Shown here piece by piece: positions 9,114-17,615 of a stretch of DNA of 64,000 bases (position 1 is its first letter; each line of letters begins with the position of its first letter). A model generated the notes under the pieces. The model was not told the DNA's origin. It ran no database searches and saw only the letters and a program-made list of their open reading frames with translations. Made by a program: the position numbers and the translations under genes. Source of the DNA: Kosakonia pseudosacchari (GTDB lineage Bacteria; Pseudomonadota; Gammaproteobacteria; Enterobacterales; Enterobacteriaceae). The stretch covers positions 1-64,000 of the forward strand of contig NZ_FXWP01000011.1 of NCBI RefSeq assembly GCF_900184035.1. Reading direction: 5' to 3'.

Positions 9114-9803
9114 TTACTGACTCTCGGCCGGTAATGTTGGCATCCAGTCGATTGGCGCTTCGCCCTGTTTTTCCAGCCACTGATTCGCCAGTACAAAATG
9201 GTTACAGCCGAAAAATCCACGGTGCGCGGAGAGCGGAGACGGATGCGGTGCTTTCAGAACATGATGGCGTTTTGCGTCGATAATCGCCCCTTTCTTCTGC
9301 GCGTGCGAACCCCAAAGCAGAAATACCACGCCTTCGCGATGCTCGTTAATCAGGCTAATCACTTTATCGGTGAAGGTTTCCCAGCCGAGGCTTGCGTGCG
9401 AGTGCGCCTGACCGGCGCGCACGGTGAGCACAGTATTAAGTAGTAGCACGCCCTGACGCGCCCAGCTTTCAAGGTAACCGTGTTGAGGGCGGGCAAAACC
9501 TGGAATGCTGGCCTCCAGCTCTTTATACATATTCAGCAGAGAAGGGGGAGGCGCAATGCCCGGACGAACGGAAAACGCCAGACCGTGTGCTTGTCCAGGG
9601 CCGTGGTAAGGATCCTGGCCGAGGATCACAACTTTGACATCGCCAAGTTCAGTGAAGCGAAAGGCGTTGAACACATCTTTCTGCGGCGGATAGATGGTGA
9701 TCCCAGACTGGCGCTCAGCCGCCACTGTGCTAAGGGTGTTAATAAAGTACGGCTGCTGTTTTTCTTCTGCCAGCACATCATGCCATGTTAATGAAGTGGT
9801 CAT
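9114..9803 (-). CDS. ung: uracil-DNA glycosylase
   Basis: Family 1 uracil-DNA glycosylase that removes uracil from DNA and starts base-excision repair. The 229 residues (the same as E. coli) show the water-activating loop GQDPYHG with catalytic Asp64, the [11 protein letters not shown] segment and the DNA-intercalation loop [11 protein letters not shown]. The start at 9803 (MTTSLTWHD) fits the family; an in-frame upstream ATG at 9860 would add 19 unrelated residues. It is convergent with yfiF and divergent from grcA. Confidence 0.97.
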   Translation of the reverse strand: MTTSLTWHDVLAEEKQQPYFINTLSTVAAERQSGITIYPPQKDVFNAFRFTELGDVKVVILGQDPYHGPGQAHGLAFSVRPGIAPPPSLLNMYKELEASIPGFARPQHGYLESWARQGVLLLNTVLTVRAGQAHSHASLGWETFTDKVISLINEHREGVVFLLWGSHAQKKGAIIDAKRHHVLKAPHPSPLSAHRGFFGCNHFVLANQWLEKQGEAPIDWMPTLPAESQ

Positions 9804-9942
9804 CCCGCTCTCCTGCGAAGTTCGTTCCCTGTAGCTTAACTGCTTATTTCCCCGGAACAAAATTCACTGTCGTCTGTGAACGGTAATCCTAAAAATATTT
9901 TTAAAATTTACAAAAATTTTAAGTCGGCATAATTGGCGTAAC

Positions 9943-9956
9943 TTGATATAAAACAA
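9943..9956 (+). promoter_or_regulatory. upstream FNR site of grcA
   Basis: TTGATATAAAACAA resembles the FNR consensus TTGAT-N4-ATCAA, with a weak right half. Its centre lies 53 bases upstream of the strong downstream site, the same offset as the -93.5/-40.5 pair known for E. coli yfiD (grcA). Confidence 0.65.
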
Positions 9957-9995
9957 GTATATTACCTAATAGCCATTTTCACTGTATGGTTTTTG

Positions 9996-10043
9996 TTGAT
10001 TTAAATCAAAGAATGACGCATGCCAGACTGGTATATAAACAAT
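9996..10043 (+). promoter_or_regulatory. FNR-activated grcA promoter
   Basis: A perfect FNR site TTGATTTAAATCAA occupies 9996-10009. An extended -10 element (TGGTATATAA, hexamer TATATA at 10032-10037) follows, predicting a start near 10043. The FNR centre is then at -40.5, a class II position. Anaerobic induction follows from knowledge of the family. Confidence 0.85.
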
Positions 10044-10117
10044 CAGACAACAATGGTTTTACCAATTGGCCGGAATGAGTCCGGCGAATCAAATACTGTG
10101 CCTAAGGGAGGCTATGC

Positions 10118-10501
10118 ATGATTACTGGTATCCAGATTACTAAAGCTGCTAATGACAACCTGCTGAACTCATTCTGGCTGCTCGATAACGACAAAGGCGA
10201 AGCACGTTGCGTGTGTGCCAAAGCCGGTTATGCAGAAGATGAAGTGGTTGCGGTCAGCAAACTCGGTGACATCGAATACCGTGAAATTCCGATGGAAGTG
10301 AAACCGGAAGTACGCGTTGAAGGTGGTCAGCACCTGAACGTTAACGTGCTGCGTCGTGAAACCCTGCTTGATGCCGTTGAACACCCGGAAAAATACCCTC
10401 AACTGACAATTCGTGTCTCCGGTTATGCAGTGCGCTTTAACTCTCTGACACCAGAACAGCAGCGCGACGTTATTGCTCGTACCTTTACTGAAAGCCTGTA
10501 A
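10118..10501 (+). CDS. grcA: autonomous glycyl radical cofactor GrcA
   Basis: Spare-part protein that replaces the oxygen-damaged C-terminal glycyl radical domain of pyruvate formate-lyase (formerly YfiD). The 127 residues end in a PflB-like domain with the radical motif RVSGYAVRF and radical-bearing Gly102. The tandem FNR sites and class II promoter upstream indicate expression under low oxygen. A strong hairpin terminator follows, shared with the convergent srmB. Confidence 0.97.
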   Translation: MITGIQITKAANDNLLNSFWLLDNDKGEARCVCAKAGYAEDEVVAVSKLGDIEYREIPMEVKPEVRVEGGQHLNVNVLRRETLLDAVEHPEKYPQLTIRVSGYAVRFNSLTPEQQRDVIARTFTESL

Positions 10502-10514
10502 TTTCAGGCACAGA

Positions 10515-10546
10515 TAAAAACGCCGGGATATCCCGGCGTTTTTTTA
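10515..10546. terminator. bidirectional terminator between grcA and srmB
   Basis: AAAAACGCCGGGA and TCCCGGCGTTTTTTT form a long G+C-rich stem with A- and T-runs on opposite sides. It can terminate grcA on the + strand and srmB on the - strand. Confidence 0.92.
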
Positions 10547-11878
10547 CTCTTCTGTTTTTTGCGGCGCAGTACTTGCAGCGCTCGGCTTACGTCGTTTACC
10601 AATGTTTTTGGTGTCACGATGGCGTTGCTTCACACGCGGCTTCTCTTTTTCTTTCTCTTTTTTCTTCTCTGCCCGTTTCGCCAGCACTTTCTTCGACGGT
10701 TTGCCTGTCAGCTTTTCACTGGGCGCGCGCGTTTTCGCACGCAAGTCGTCTATCACGCGCGGCTTCAGCGGCTCTTCAACATAACGACCGATTTTACCCA
10801 GCAGCAGATGATCGTGCGCTTCGACCAGCGAAATCGCAGTGCCTTTACGACCTGCACGACCCGTACGACCGATGCGGTGCAGGTAGGTATCGCCGCTGCG
10901 CGGCAGATCGAAGTTAAAGACGTGGCTGACATCATCGATATCAATGCCGCGAGCAGCGACATCGGTAGCGACCAGTACATTCACACGACCTTCCGTCAGG
11001 CGTTTGATCGCTTCGTTACGCTTCGCTTGCACCATCTCACCTTCGAGATAGCAGTTGTTAATGCCCGCTTCACGCAGCCAGTTTGCCAGCTCATGCACAC
11101 GCTCGCGTTTGCGCACAAACACAATAGAGCGGCTCACTTCAGGTTGCTTGAGCAGATGCACCAGCAGCGCGGTTTTATGTGCGACGTCATCGGCACGGTA
11201 GTACCACTGGTGAATTTTCTTGCGCTCGCGCGTTGATGGCGTGGCGGAAACTTCGACAGGATCTTCCAGCAGGCGCTCGGCAAAGCTTTTAATGGCGTCG
11301 CCTTCCAGCGTCGCGGAGAACAGCATGGTCTGCTTGCGCCAGCGGGTTTCACCGGCAATGTGCTCAATATCTTGCGCGAAGCCCATGTCCAGCATGCGGT
11401 CTGCTTCGTCAAGGATCAGCGTCTCTACCGCGCGGCAGTCGAAGTTCTCTTCTTTAATATATTGCAGCAGGCGGCCAGTGGTCGCGACCACGATATCCTG
11501 GTTTTCGCTGAACACTTCCGCGTGGTTCATATACGCTACACCGCCGGTAATGGTGGCGATATCCAGATGCGTGTTAGCGGCCAGCTCACGCGCGTGATCG
11601 GCAACCTGCATCGCCAGTTCGCGGGTCGGCGTCAGGATCAGGATGCGCGGTGGGCCGGATTTTTTACGTGGGAAGTCCAGAAGGTGCTGCAACGCAGGCA
11701 GCAGATATGCCGCTGTTTTACCGGTGCCGGTAGGGGCGGAACCGAGGACATCACGCCCTTCAAGCGCAGGCGGAATGGCGGCGGCCTGGATGGCGGTCGG
11801 GCGTGTAAAGCCTTTACTCTGGAGCGCGTCCAGCAGGCTGTCGTCAAGTTCGAGTTCGGAAAAAGTCGTTACAGTCAT
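10544..11878 (-). CDS. srmB: ATP-dependent RNA helicase SrmB
   Basis: DEAD-box helicase acting early in 50S ribosome assembly. The 444 residues (the same as E. coli) contain the Q motif (FTRPTAIQ), Walker A APTGTGKT, motif II DEAD, motif III SAT, ARGIDI and motif [13 protein letters not shown], followed by a long lysine/arginine-rich C-terminal tail (about 375-444) for RNA binding. Motif VI reads TGRAGR where I recall TARAGR in E. coli. It is divergent from trmN with about 130 bases between. Confidence 0.97.
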   Translation of the reverse strand: MTVTTFSELELDDSLLDALQSKGFTRPTAIQAAAIPPALEGRDVLGSAPTGTGKTAAYLLPALQHLLDFPRKKSGPPRILILTPTRELAMQVADHARELAANTHLDIATITGGVAYMNHAEVFSENQDIVVATTGRLLQYIKEENFDCRAVETLILDEADRMLDMGFAQDIEHIAGETRWRKQTMLFSATLEGDAIKSFAERLLEDPVEVSATPSTRERKKIHQWYYRADDVAHKTALLVHLLKQPEVSRSIVFVRKRERVHELANWLREAGINNCYLEGEMVQAKRNEAIKRLTEGRVNVLVATDVAARGIDIDDVSHVFNFDLPRSGDTYLHRIGRTGRAGRKGTAISLVEAHDHLLLGKIGRYVEEPLKPRVIDDLRAKTRAPSEKLTGKPSKKVLAKRAEKKKEKEKEKPRVKQRHRDTKNIGKRRKPSAASTAPQKTEE

Positions 11879-12007
11879 GATCTACCTCTGTGTGGGGCGC
11901 CGATTATAGACGTTACGGCTGCAATCTTCATCTGTTGTCTGCTTATTGCTTTTCCAGCGCTTTGCTTTCCCCTATGCTACACCGGTTTCCGAACCGAGGT
12001 TGTAAAG

Positions 12008-12745
12008 ATGTCCCAGTCAAAGGCTCAGCTGCGCCGTGACGGCTTCACGTTTAAAGAATTCTTTGTTGCTCACGATCGCTGCGCCATGAAAGTGGGTACC
12101 GACGGGGTGATGTTAGGCGCGTGGGCGCCGGTTTCCAAAGCGCGGCATGTGCTGGACATTGGTACCGGCAGCGGGCTGCTGGCGCTGATGCTGGCGCAAC
12201 GCACTTCTGCGGAGGCGACGATTGATGCCGTCGAACTGGATGTGCATGCTGCCGGGCAGGCACTGGAAAATGTTCAGGCCTCGCCGTGGGCTGCACGCAT
12301 TACCGTGCATCAGGCGGATATCTGCCAGTGGGCCACGGAAAATACCGCCCGTTACGATCTGATTGTCAGCAACCCGCCCTATTTTGACGAAGGGGTGCAG
12401 TGTGCCACGCCTGAGCGCGAAAAAGCGCGCTATACCACAACGCTTGATCATGAATCCTTGCTGGAAATTGGCGCAACGCTGATTACGGAAGAGGGTTTTT
12501 TCTGCGTCGTTCTGCCGATTGAAATCAGCGAAGCCTTTGTCAGCAAAGCGCAAACGCTGGGCTGGCATCTGCGTTTGCGTACGGATGTGACTGAAACAGA
12601 AAGCCGCTTGCCGCATCGGGTCCTGCTGGCTTTCTCACCGCGAGACGGCGAACTGTTTGCCGATCGTCTGGTGATCCGTGGGCCAGATCAGCGTTACTCA
12701 GAGAGCTACACCGCGCTGACCCAGGCGTTTTATCTGTTTATGTAG
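12008..12745 (+). CDS. trmN: tRNA1(Val) (adenine(37)-N6)-methyltransferase
   Basis: SAM-dependent methyltransferase that makes m6A37 in tRNA1-Val (formerly YfiC). The 245 residues show the SAM-binding motif [10 protein letters not shown] (about 42-51) and the catalytic NPPYF typical of amino-group methyltransferases. The reading frame is open far upstream (from 11360), but those codons overlap srmB in antisense. The start at 12008 is preceded by GAGG and matches E. coli MSQS. The 3' end overlaps the convergent nadB by 16 bases. Confidence 0.95.
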   Translation: MSQSKAQLRRDGFTFKEFFVAHDRCAMKVGTDGVMLGAWAPVSKARHVLDIGTGSGLLALMLAQRTSAEATIDAVELDVHAAGQALENVQASPWAARITVHQADICQWATENTARYDLIVSNPPYFDEGVQCATPEREKARYTTTLDHESLLEIGATLITEEGFFCVVLPIEISEAFVSKAQTLGWHLRLRTDVTETESRLPHRVLLAFSPRDGELFADRLVIRGPDQRYSESYTALTQAFYLFM

Positions 12746-14349
12746 TTTTGTGGCGAGAGCACCGTCGGGCCGGATTCCGGCAGTAAATCGGGGTAATCCA
12801 GCGTGAAATGCAACCCACGGCTCTCTTTGCGCGCCATCGCACAGCGGACAATTAACTCCGCGACTTGCACCAGGTTGCGCAGCTCCAGCAGGTTATTCGA
12901 GACGCGGAAGTTCGCATAGTACTCATCGATTTCCTGCTGTAGCAGTGTTATACGGCGCAGTGCGCGCTCAAGGCGTTTAGTGGTGCGCACAATGCCGACG
13001 TAATCCCACATAAACAGCCGTAATTCGTGCCAGTTGTGTTGCAGAATCACCCGTTCATCGGCATCGTCCACGCGGCTTTCATCCCAAGCTGGCAGCGTCG
13101 TGACCGCATGGGCATGCGGTATACGGTGGGCGATATCTTCCGCCGCCGACCAGCCATAGACCAGGCACTCCAGCAGCGAATTCGACGCCATGCGGTTCGC
13201 GCCGTGCAAACCGCTATAACTCACTTCTCCAATTGCATACAGCCCGTCGACATCGGTACGCCCGCGATCGTCAATCATCACGCCGCCGCAGGTGTAATGT
13301 GCCGCGGGTACAATCGGAACGGGCTCTTTGGTTAAATCGATGCCAAGCCCGAGCAACTTTTCATAAATCATCGGGAAATGGTGACGAATAAATTCAGCCG
13401 GTTTATGGCTAATGTCGAGATACATGCAATCGACGCCGAGACGTTTCATTTCATGATCGATCGCGCGGGCGACCACATCGCGTGGCGCTAATTCACCTCG
13501 CGCGTCAAAATCTGGCATGAAACGTGTGCCGTCCGGGCGTTTCAGATGGGCGCCTTCACCGCGTAATGCTTCCGTGAGCAGGAAATTGCGTGCTTGCGGG
13601 TGGAACAGTGCAGTAGGGTGAAATTGATTAAACTCCAGATTCGCCACCCGGCAGCCCGCACGCCAGGCCATTGCAATGCCGTCACCAGAAGCGATATCCG
13701 GATTGGTGGTGTACTGATAGACCTTCGAGGCGCCGCCGGTTGCCAGCACCACGGCTTTTGCCTGACAGGTTTCCACCTGTTCTTTATTACGGTTCCACAC
13801 CCACGCGCCCACTACGCGGCGCGTTCCGGCCAGGCCAATTTTGTCGGAGATAATCAGATCCACCGCATTGCAGCGCTCAAGCACGCGAATGTTCGGATGG
13901 TTAATCGCCTGGGAGACCAGCGTGTTTTCGACCTCTTTGCCCGTCGCGTCGGCGCTATGCAGGATGCGGCGGTGGCTATGCCCGCCTTCACGCGTGAGGT
14001 GGTAACTGGCTTCGCCGTTTGCAGCGACTTCGGTATCAAACAACACGCCTTGATCAATCAGCCACTGGACACACTGGCGCGCGTTGCTGGCGACAAACTC
14101 CGCTGCGTGGCGCTCAACAATTCCGGCGCCGGCAATGAGCGTATCTTCCACATGCGATTCGATGCTGTCGGTTTCATCAAATACCGCAGCGATACCGCCC
14201 TGAGCATAAAATGTCGAACCTTCGCTAATGGGCCCTTTGCTTAAAACTATGACCCTATGTTTGTCTGCAAGCTGCAAAGCCACCGAAAGACCGGCCGCGC
14301 CGCTGCCGATGACCAGTACATCACAGGAGAGTTCAGGAGTCGTTTTCAT
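12730..14349 (-). CDS. nadB: L-aspartate oxidase
   Basis: FAD enzyme that oxidises L-aspartate to iminoaspartate, the first step of de novo NAD synthesis (with NadA as partner). The 539 residues begin with an FAD-binding dinucleotide fold [12 protein letters not shown] (about 11-22). The flavoprotein family motifs [34 protein letters not shown] and [14 protein letters not shown] are present. A perfect NadR operator sits five bases upstream of the start, so repression by NadR when NAD is abundant is expected. Confidence 0.97.
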   Translation of the reverse strand: MKTTPELSCDVLVIGSGAAGLSVALQLADKHRVIVLSKGPISEGSTFYAQGGIAAVFDETDSIESHVEDTLIAGAGIVERHAAEFVASNARQCVQWLIDQGVLFDTEVAANGEASYHLTREGGHSHRRILHSADATGKEVENTLVSQAINHPNIRVLERCNAVDLIISDKIGLAGTRRVVGAWVWNRNKEQVETCQAKAVVLATGGASKVYQYTTNPDIASGDGIAMAWRAGCRVANLEFNQFHPTALFHPQARNFLLTEALRGEGAHLKRPDGTRFMPDFDARGELAPRDVVARAIDHEMKRLGVDCMYLDISHKPAEFIRHHFPMIYEKLLGLGIDLTKEPVPIVPAAHYTCGGVMIDDRGRTDVDGLYAIGEVSYSGLHGANRMASNSLLECLVYGWSAAEDIAHRIPHAHAVTTLPAWDESRVDDADERVILQHNWHELRLFMWDYVGIVRTTKRLERALRRITLLQQEIDEYYANFRVSNNLLELRNLVQVAELIVRCAMARKESRGLHFTLDYPDLLPESGPTVLSPQNYINR

Positions 14350-14353
14350 GGTT

Positions 14354-14371
14354 TGTTTAATTTACTAAACA
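14354..14371 (-). promoter_or_regulatory. NadR operator of nadB
   Basis: TGTTTA-N6-TAAACA at 14354-14371 is an exact match to the enterobacterial NadR box. It lies directly before the nadB start codon. Confidence 0.9.
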
Positions 14372-14660
14372 GTGTTTGCGCAGCATAGCACCGTAAGAGG
14401 AAGATGATCACTGTTTTTTGCGTTTTTTGTACTAATGGCTAAACATGATGACCGGGTCGGAAATATCCATCCAGGAAAAAGATATTAAGAAGCAGTTTGT
14501 TAGCTAAGGTGTATTAGAGGTGAAAAAAAAGCGGTATTGCGTTACTCTCTGGCGATCTTAAGGTCTTTTCTTTGAGAAAATACATTGTTCAAAGTTTGCA
14601 GACTTATAATGAGTCAGAATGAAAAGTCTGTAGAACGATGCACAAAAACAAAGGCGTAAC

Positions 14661-14695
14661 GGAACTTTATTACAGACCGGTCCTCTAATTGGCTG
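14661..14695 (+). promoter_or_regulatory. sigma-E autoregulatory promoter of rpoE
   Basis: GGAACTT at 14661-14667 and TCTAA at 14684-14688, 16 bases apart, match the sigma-E consensus (GGAACTT / TCTAA). This implies that rpoE transcription is stimulated by its own product, with a start near 14695. The segment 14372-14660 is A/T-rich and may hold housekeeping promoters for rpoE and nadB that I could not place confidently. Confidence 0.88.
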
Positions 14696-14707
14696 CTTGC
14701 TCATGTT

Positions 14708-14776
14708 GTGCAGTATTGGAGTGGCGTTTCTGGATACGCGTGGAAATTGGTTTTGGGGAGACTTTACCTCGGATGA
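14708..14776 (+). CDS. possible rpoE leader peptide (rseD-like), uncertain
   Basis: A short frame ending ...WKLVLGRLYLG has its TGA overlapping the rpoE ATG as ATGA (14773-14776), which would allow translational coupling. E. coli has a 51-codon leader ORF, rseD, at this place. Here the frame is open only from 14660 and has no ATG; GTG at 14708 (22 codons) is the first plausible start after the sigma-E promoter. No clear ribosome binding site is seen. A competing frame starts with ATG at 14703 and runs 54 codons into rpoE. The assignment is tentative. Confidence 0.3.
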   Translation: MQYWSGVSGYAWKLVLGRLYLG

Positions 14777-15348
14777 GCGAGCAGTTAACGGATCAGGTCC
14801 TGGTCGAAAGGGTCCAGAAAGGAGATCAGAAAGCGTTCAACTTACTGGTGGTGCGCTACCAGCATAAAGTGGCGAGTCTGGTTTCCCGTTATGTCCCTTC
14901 GGGCGATGTGCCTGATGTCGTACAAGAGTCATTTATAAAAGCCTATCGCGCGCTTGATTCATTCAGGGGGGATAGTGCTTTTTATACCTGGCTGTACCGA
15001 ATTGCGGTTAATACAGCGAAAAATTACCTGGTTGCCCAAGGGCGCAGGCCGCCATCCAGTGATGTGGACGCAATTGAAGCAGAAAACTTCGAAAGTGGCG
15101 GTGCACTGAAAGAAATTTCGAACCCTGAGAACTTAATGTTGTCAGAAGAACTGCGACAAATAGTTTTCCGTACCATTGAGTCGCTCCCGGAAGATTTACG
15201 CATGGCAATTACGTTGCGGGAGCTGGATGGCCTGAGTTATGAAGAGATTGCGGCCATAATGGATTGTCCGGTAGGTACTGTTCGTTCTCGTATCTTCCGT
15301 GCGCGGGAAGCTATTGATAATAAAGTTCAACCGCTTATCAGGCGTTGA
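14773..15348 (+). CDS. rpoE: RNA polymerase sigma-E factor
   Basis: Extracytoplasmic-function sigma factor that directs the envelope stress response. The 191 residues (the same as E. coli) contain region 2 (about 23-92; FYTWLYRIAVNTAKNYL) and region 4 (about 130-185; LRELDGLSYEEIAAIMDCPVG helix-turn-helix). The start at 14773 follows GGGGAG and matches E. coli MSEQLTDQ; an in-frame ATT-to-ATG-like extension to 14689 exists but lacks a Shine-Dalgarno. It is the first gene of rpoE-rseA-rseB-rseC, with the sigma-E promoter about 80 bases upstream. Confidence 0.98.
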   Translation: MSEQLTDQVLVERVQKGDQKAFNLLVVRYQHKVASLVSRYVPSGDVPDVVQESFIKAYRALDSFRGDSAFYTWLYRIAVNTAKNYLVAQGRRPPSSDVDAIEAENFESGGALKEISNPENLMLSEELRQIVFRTIESLPEDLRMAITLRELDGLSYEEIAAIMDCPVGTVRSRIFRAREAIDNKVQPLIRR

Positions 15349-15379
15349 CGATAGCGGGATACTGAAAAAGGTATTAGGC

Positions 15380-16030
15380 ATGCAGAAAGAACAACTTTCC
15401 GCTTTAATGGATGGTGAAATGCTGGATAGTGAGCTGCTCGTTGAGTTGTCTCAGGATCCGGAAATGCAGAGAACCTGGGAGAGCTACCATCTCATCCGCG
15501 ATTCCATGCGTGGTGATACCGCCGATCTCCTCCATTTCGATATCTCAGCCCGAGTCATGGCCGCGATTGAGAATGACGCTGTTCAGGCACCGGCGCCGTT
15601 GATTCCTGAAGCTCAGCCCGCTCCTCACCAATGGCAGAAAATGCCGTTCTGGCACAAAGTGCGTCCATGGGCCAGCCAGCTTACCCAGATGGGCGTTGCG
15701 GCATGCGTATCGCTTGCTGTAATTGTTGGCGTCCAGCACTATAATGGCTCGGCTGAATCAACCCAACAGCCCGAAGCGCCAGTGTTTAACACGCTGCCGA
15801 TGATGGGTAAAGCCAGTCCGGTGAGTTTGGGTGTTCCGTCTGATGCGACGGCAAATGCCGGTCAGCAACAGCAGGTGCAGGAACAACGTCGTCGCATTAA
15901 TGCGATGCTGCAGGATTACGAACTGCAACGCCGTCTGCACTCCGAACAGCTTCAGTTTGAGCAGGCGCAAACACAGCAAGCTGCTGTTCAGGTGCCAGGA
16001 AATCAAACTTTAGGAACGCAATCGCAGTAA
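15380..16030 (+). CDS. rseA: anti-sigma-E factor RseA
   Basis: Single-pass inner-membrane protein that binds and inhibits RpoE. The 216 residues have a cytoplasmic sigma-binding domain (about 1-66), one membrane segment (about 103-119, GVAACVSLAVIVGV) and a periplasmic domain. The DegS cleavage site V148-S149 lies within ASPVSLGVP, exactly as in E. coli. The start at 15380 is 31 bases after rpoE; the longer in-frame start at 15299 overlaps rpoE and is unlikely. The stop overlaps the rseB start (TAATG). Confidence 0.97.
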   Translation: MQKEQLSALMDGEMLDSELLVELSQDPEMQRTWESYHLIRDSMRGDTADLLHFDISARVMAAIENDAVQAPAPLIPEAQPAPHQWQKMPFWHKVRPWASQLTQMGVAACVSLAVIVGVQHYNGSAESTQQPEAPVFNTLPMMGKASPVSLGVPSDATANAGQQQQVQEQRRRINAMLQDYELQRRLHSEQLQFEQAQTQQAAVQVPGNQTLGTQSQ

Positions 16031-16983
16031 TGAAGCAACTTTGGTGTGCCATGTCTTTTGTGGCAACTGGCTTGTTCTTCTCTGTCAACGCCTCGGCTGA
16101 TGTTTCGTCCGGGGCGTTGCTGCAGCAAATGAACGTAGCGAGCCAGTCGCTCAACTATGAACTCTCTTTTGTCAGCATCAATAAGCAGGGTGTCGAATCG
16201 TTACGTTACCGCCATGTGCGTCTTAACGATCAGCCGCTTGCGCAGTTGTTGCAAATGGACGGCCCCCGCCGCGAAGTGGTGCAGCGCGGCAATGAGATCA
16301 GCTACTTCGAACCGGGTCTTGAACCTTTCACGCTTAACGGCAATTTCATCGTCGATTCACTGCCGTCGCTGGTGTATACCGACTTCAAACGTCTTTCTCC
16401 TTATTACGATTTCATCTCCGTGGGACGCACGCGCATTGCCGACCGGCTGTGCGAAGTGATCCGCGTTGTGGCGCGTGATGGCACCCGTTATAGCTATATA
16501 GTGTGGATGGATGAAGAAACCCGCCTGCCGATGCGCGTTGATCTGCTTGATCGTGATGGTGAAACCCTTGAACAGTTCCGCGTTATTGCGGTGACCGTCA
16601 ACGGTCAGGTGACCAACAGCATGCAAACACTGGCGAAAGCCAGTTTGCCGCCGCTGCTTTCACTTCCGGCTGGCGATAAAGTTGCATTTAACTGGGAACC
16701 CGCCTGGTTGCCGCAGGGCTTTAGCGAAGTCTCCAGCAGCCGTCGCCAACTGCCGACCATGGATATGCCCGTTGAATCCCGCCTTTATTCCGACGGCTTG
16801 TTCAGCTTCTCCGTTAACGTTAACCGTGCTAATCAGAACAGCGCCGATCAGATGCTGCGCACCGGTCGGCGTACCGTGAGCACAACGGTTCGTGATAACG
16901 CCGAAATCACAGTCGTCGGTGAATTGCCGCCGCAAACCGCAAAACGTATTGCGGACAGTCTCAAATTTAGGGCCGCACAATGA
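16030..16983 (+). CDS. rseB: periplasmic sigma-E regulator RseB
   Basis: Periplasmic protein that binds the RseA periplasmic domain and protects it from DegS; lipopolysaccharide releases it. The 317 residues (E. coli 318) begin with a signal peptide (MKQLWCAMSFVATGLFFSVN, cleavage likely after NASA). A LolA-like lipid-binding domain (about 25-210) and a smaller C-terminal domain follow. The start codon shares one base with the rseA stop, and the end overlaps rseC by four bases, so translation is coupled. Confidence 0.96.
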   Translation: MKQLWCAMSFVATGLFFSVNASADVSSGALLQQMNVASQSLNYELSFVSINKQGVESLRYRHVRLNDQPLAQLLQMDGPRREVVQRGNEISYFEPGLEPFTLNGNFIVDSLPSLVYTDFKRLSPYYDFISVGRTRIADRLCEVIRVVARDGTRYSYIVWMDEETRLPMRVDLLDRDGETLEQFRVIAVTVNGQVTNSMQTLAKASLPPLLSLPAGDKVAFNWEPAWLPQGFSEVSSSRRQLPTMDMPVESRLYSDGLFSFSVNVNRANQNSADQMLRTGRRTVSTTVRDNAEITVVGELPPQTAKRIADSLKFRAAQ

Positions 16984-17459
16984 TAAAAGAGTGGGCGACC
17001 GTCGTCTCCTGGCAAAATGGTAGCGCGCTGGTCGAATGTGATGTCAAAGCTTCCTGTAGCAGTTGCGCTTCGCGTGCCGGTTGCGGCAGCCGCGTGCTGA
17101 ATAAACTCGGTCCGCAAACTACGCACACCATTGCCGTGCCCAGTGCCGAGCCGTTAGTTGCCGGGCAGAAGGTGGAATTAGGCATCGCCGAGAGCAGCCT
17201 GCTGGGCTCAGCGGTACTGGTCTATATGTCGCCGCTGGTTGGTCTGTTTGTTATGGGCGCGATTTTCCAGACATTGTTTGGTCAGGATCTGGCCGCACTT
17301 TGCGGGGCAGTACTTGGCGGCGTCGGTGGTTTTTTACTGGCACGCGGTTTGTCGCCGAAGCTTGCTACCCGCAGCGAATGGCAGCCGGTTATTCTCAGCG
17401 TAGGCCTGCCTCCGGATCTTATCCGCGTTGATAACGCATCCGCCGAAAGCCAGCCGTAA
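16980..17459 (+). CDS. rseC: SoxR-reducing system/sigma-E regulator RseC
   Basis: Inner-membrane protein of the RseC/MucC family, a minor positive factor for sigma-E that also participates in reducing SoxR. The 159 residues show an N-terminal cysteine cluster (CDVKASCSSC...GCGS, about 20-38) and two membrane helices in the middle (about 78-125). It overlaps the rseB stop as ATGA and is the last gene of the operon. Confidence 0.95.
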   Translation: MIKEWATVVSWQNGSALVECDVKASCSSCASRAGCGSRVLNKLGPQTTHTIAVPSAEPLVAGQKVELGIAESSLLGSAVLVYMSPLVGLFVMGAIFQTLFGQDLAALCGAVLGGVGGFLLARGLSPKLATRSEWQPVILSVGLPPDLIRVDNASAESQP

Positions 17460-17615
17460 TATCCTCGTTAAGTCTTACAATTTCAGCGATACTTTTCTGC
17501 CTGGTATCAGCATTTCCCCGCATTGTGGTTGTAGTGTAGAATGCGGCGTTTCAGTACATTGACGTCAGGCGCGAACAGGCCTCTTAGTTACTCGTAAGGC
17601 ATAAAAACTCACTAT

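Noticed and set aside
11360-12007. Long in-frame upstream extension of trmN (461 codons)
   Set aside because: The extra codons are antisense to the conserved srmB; the family start MSQS with GAGG lies at 12008.
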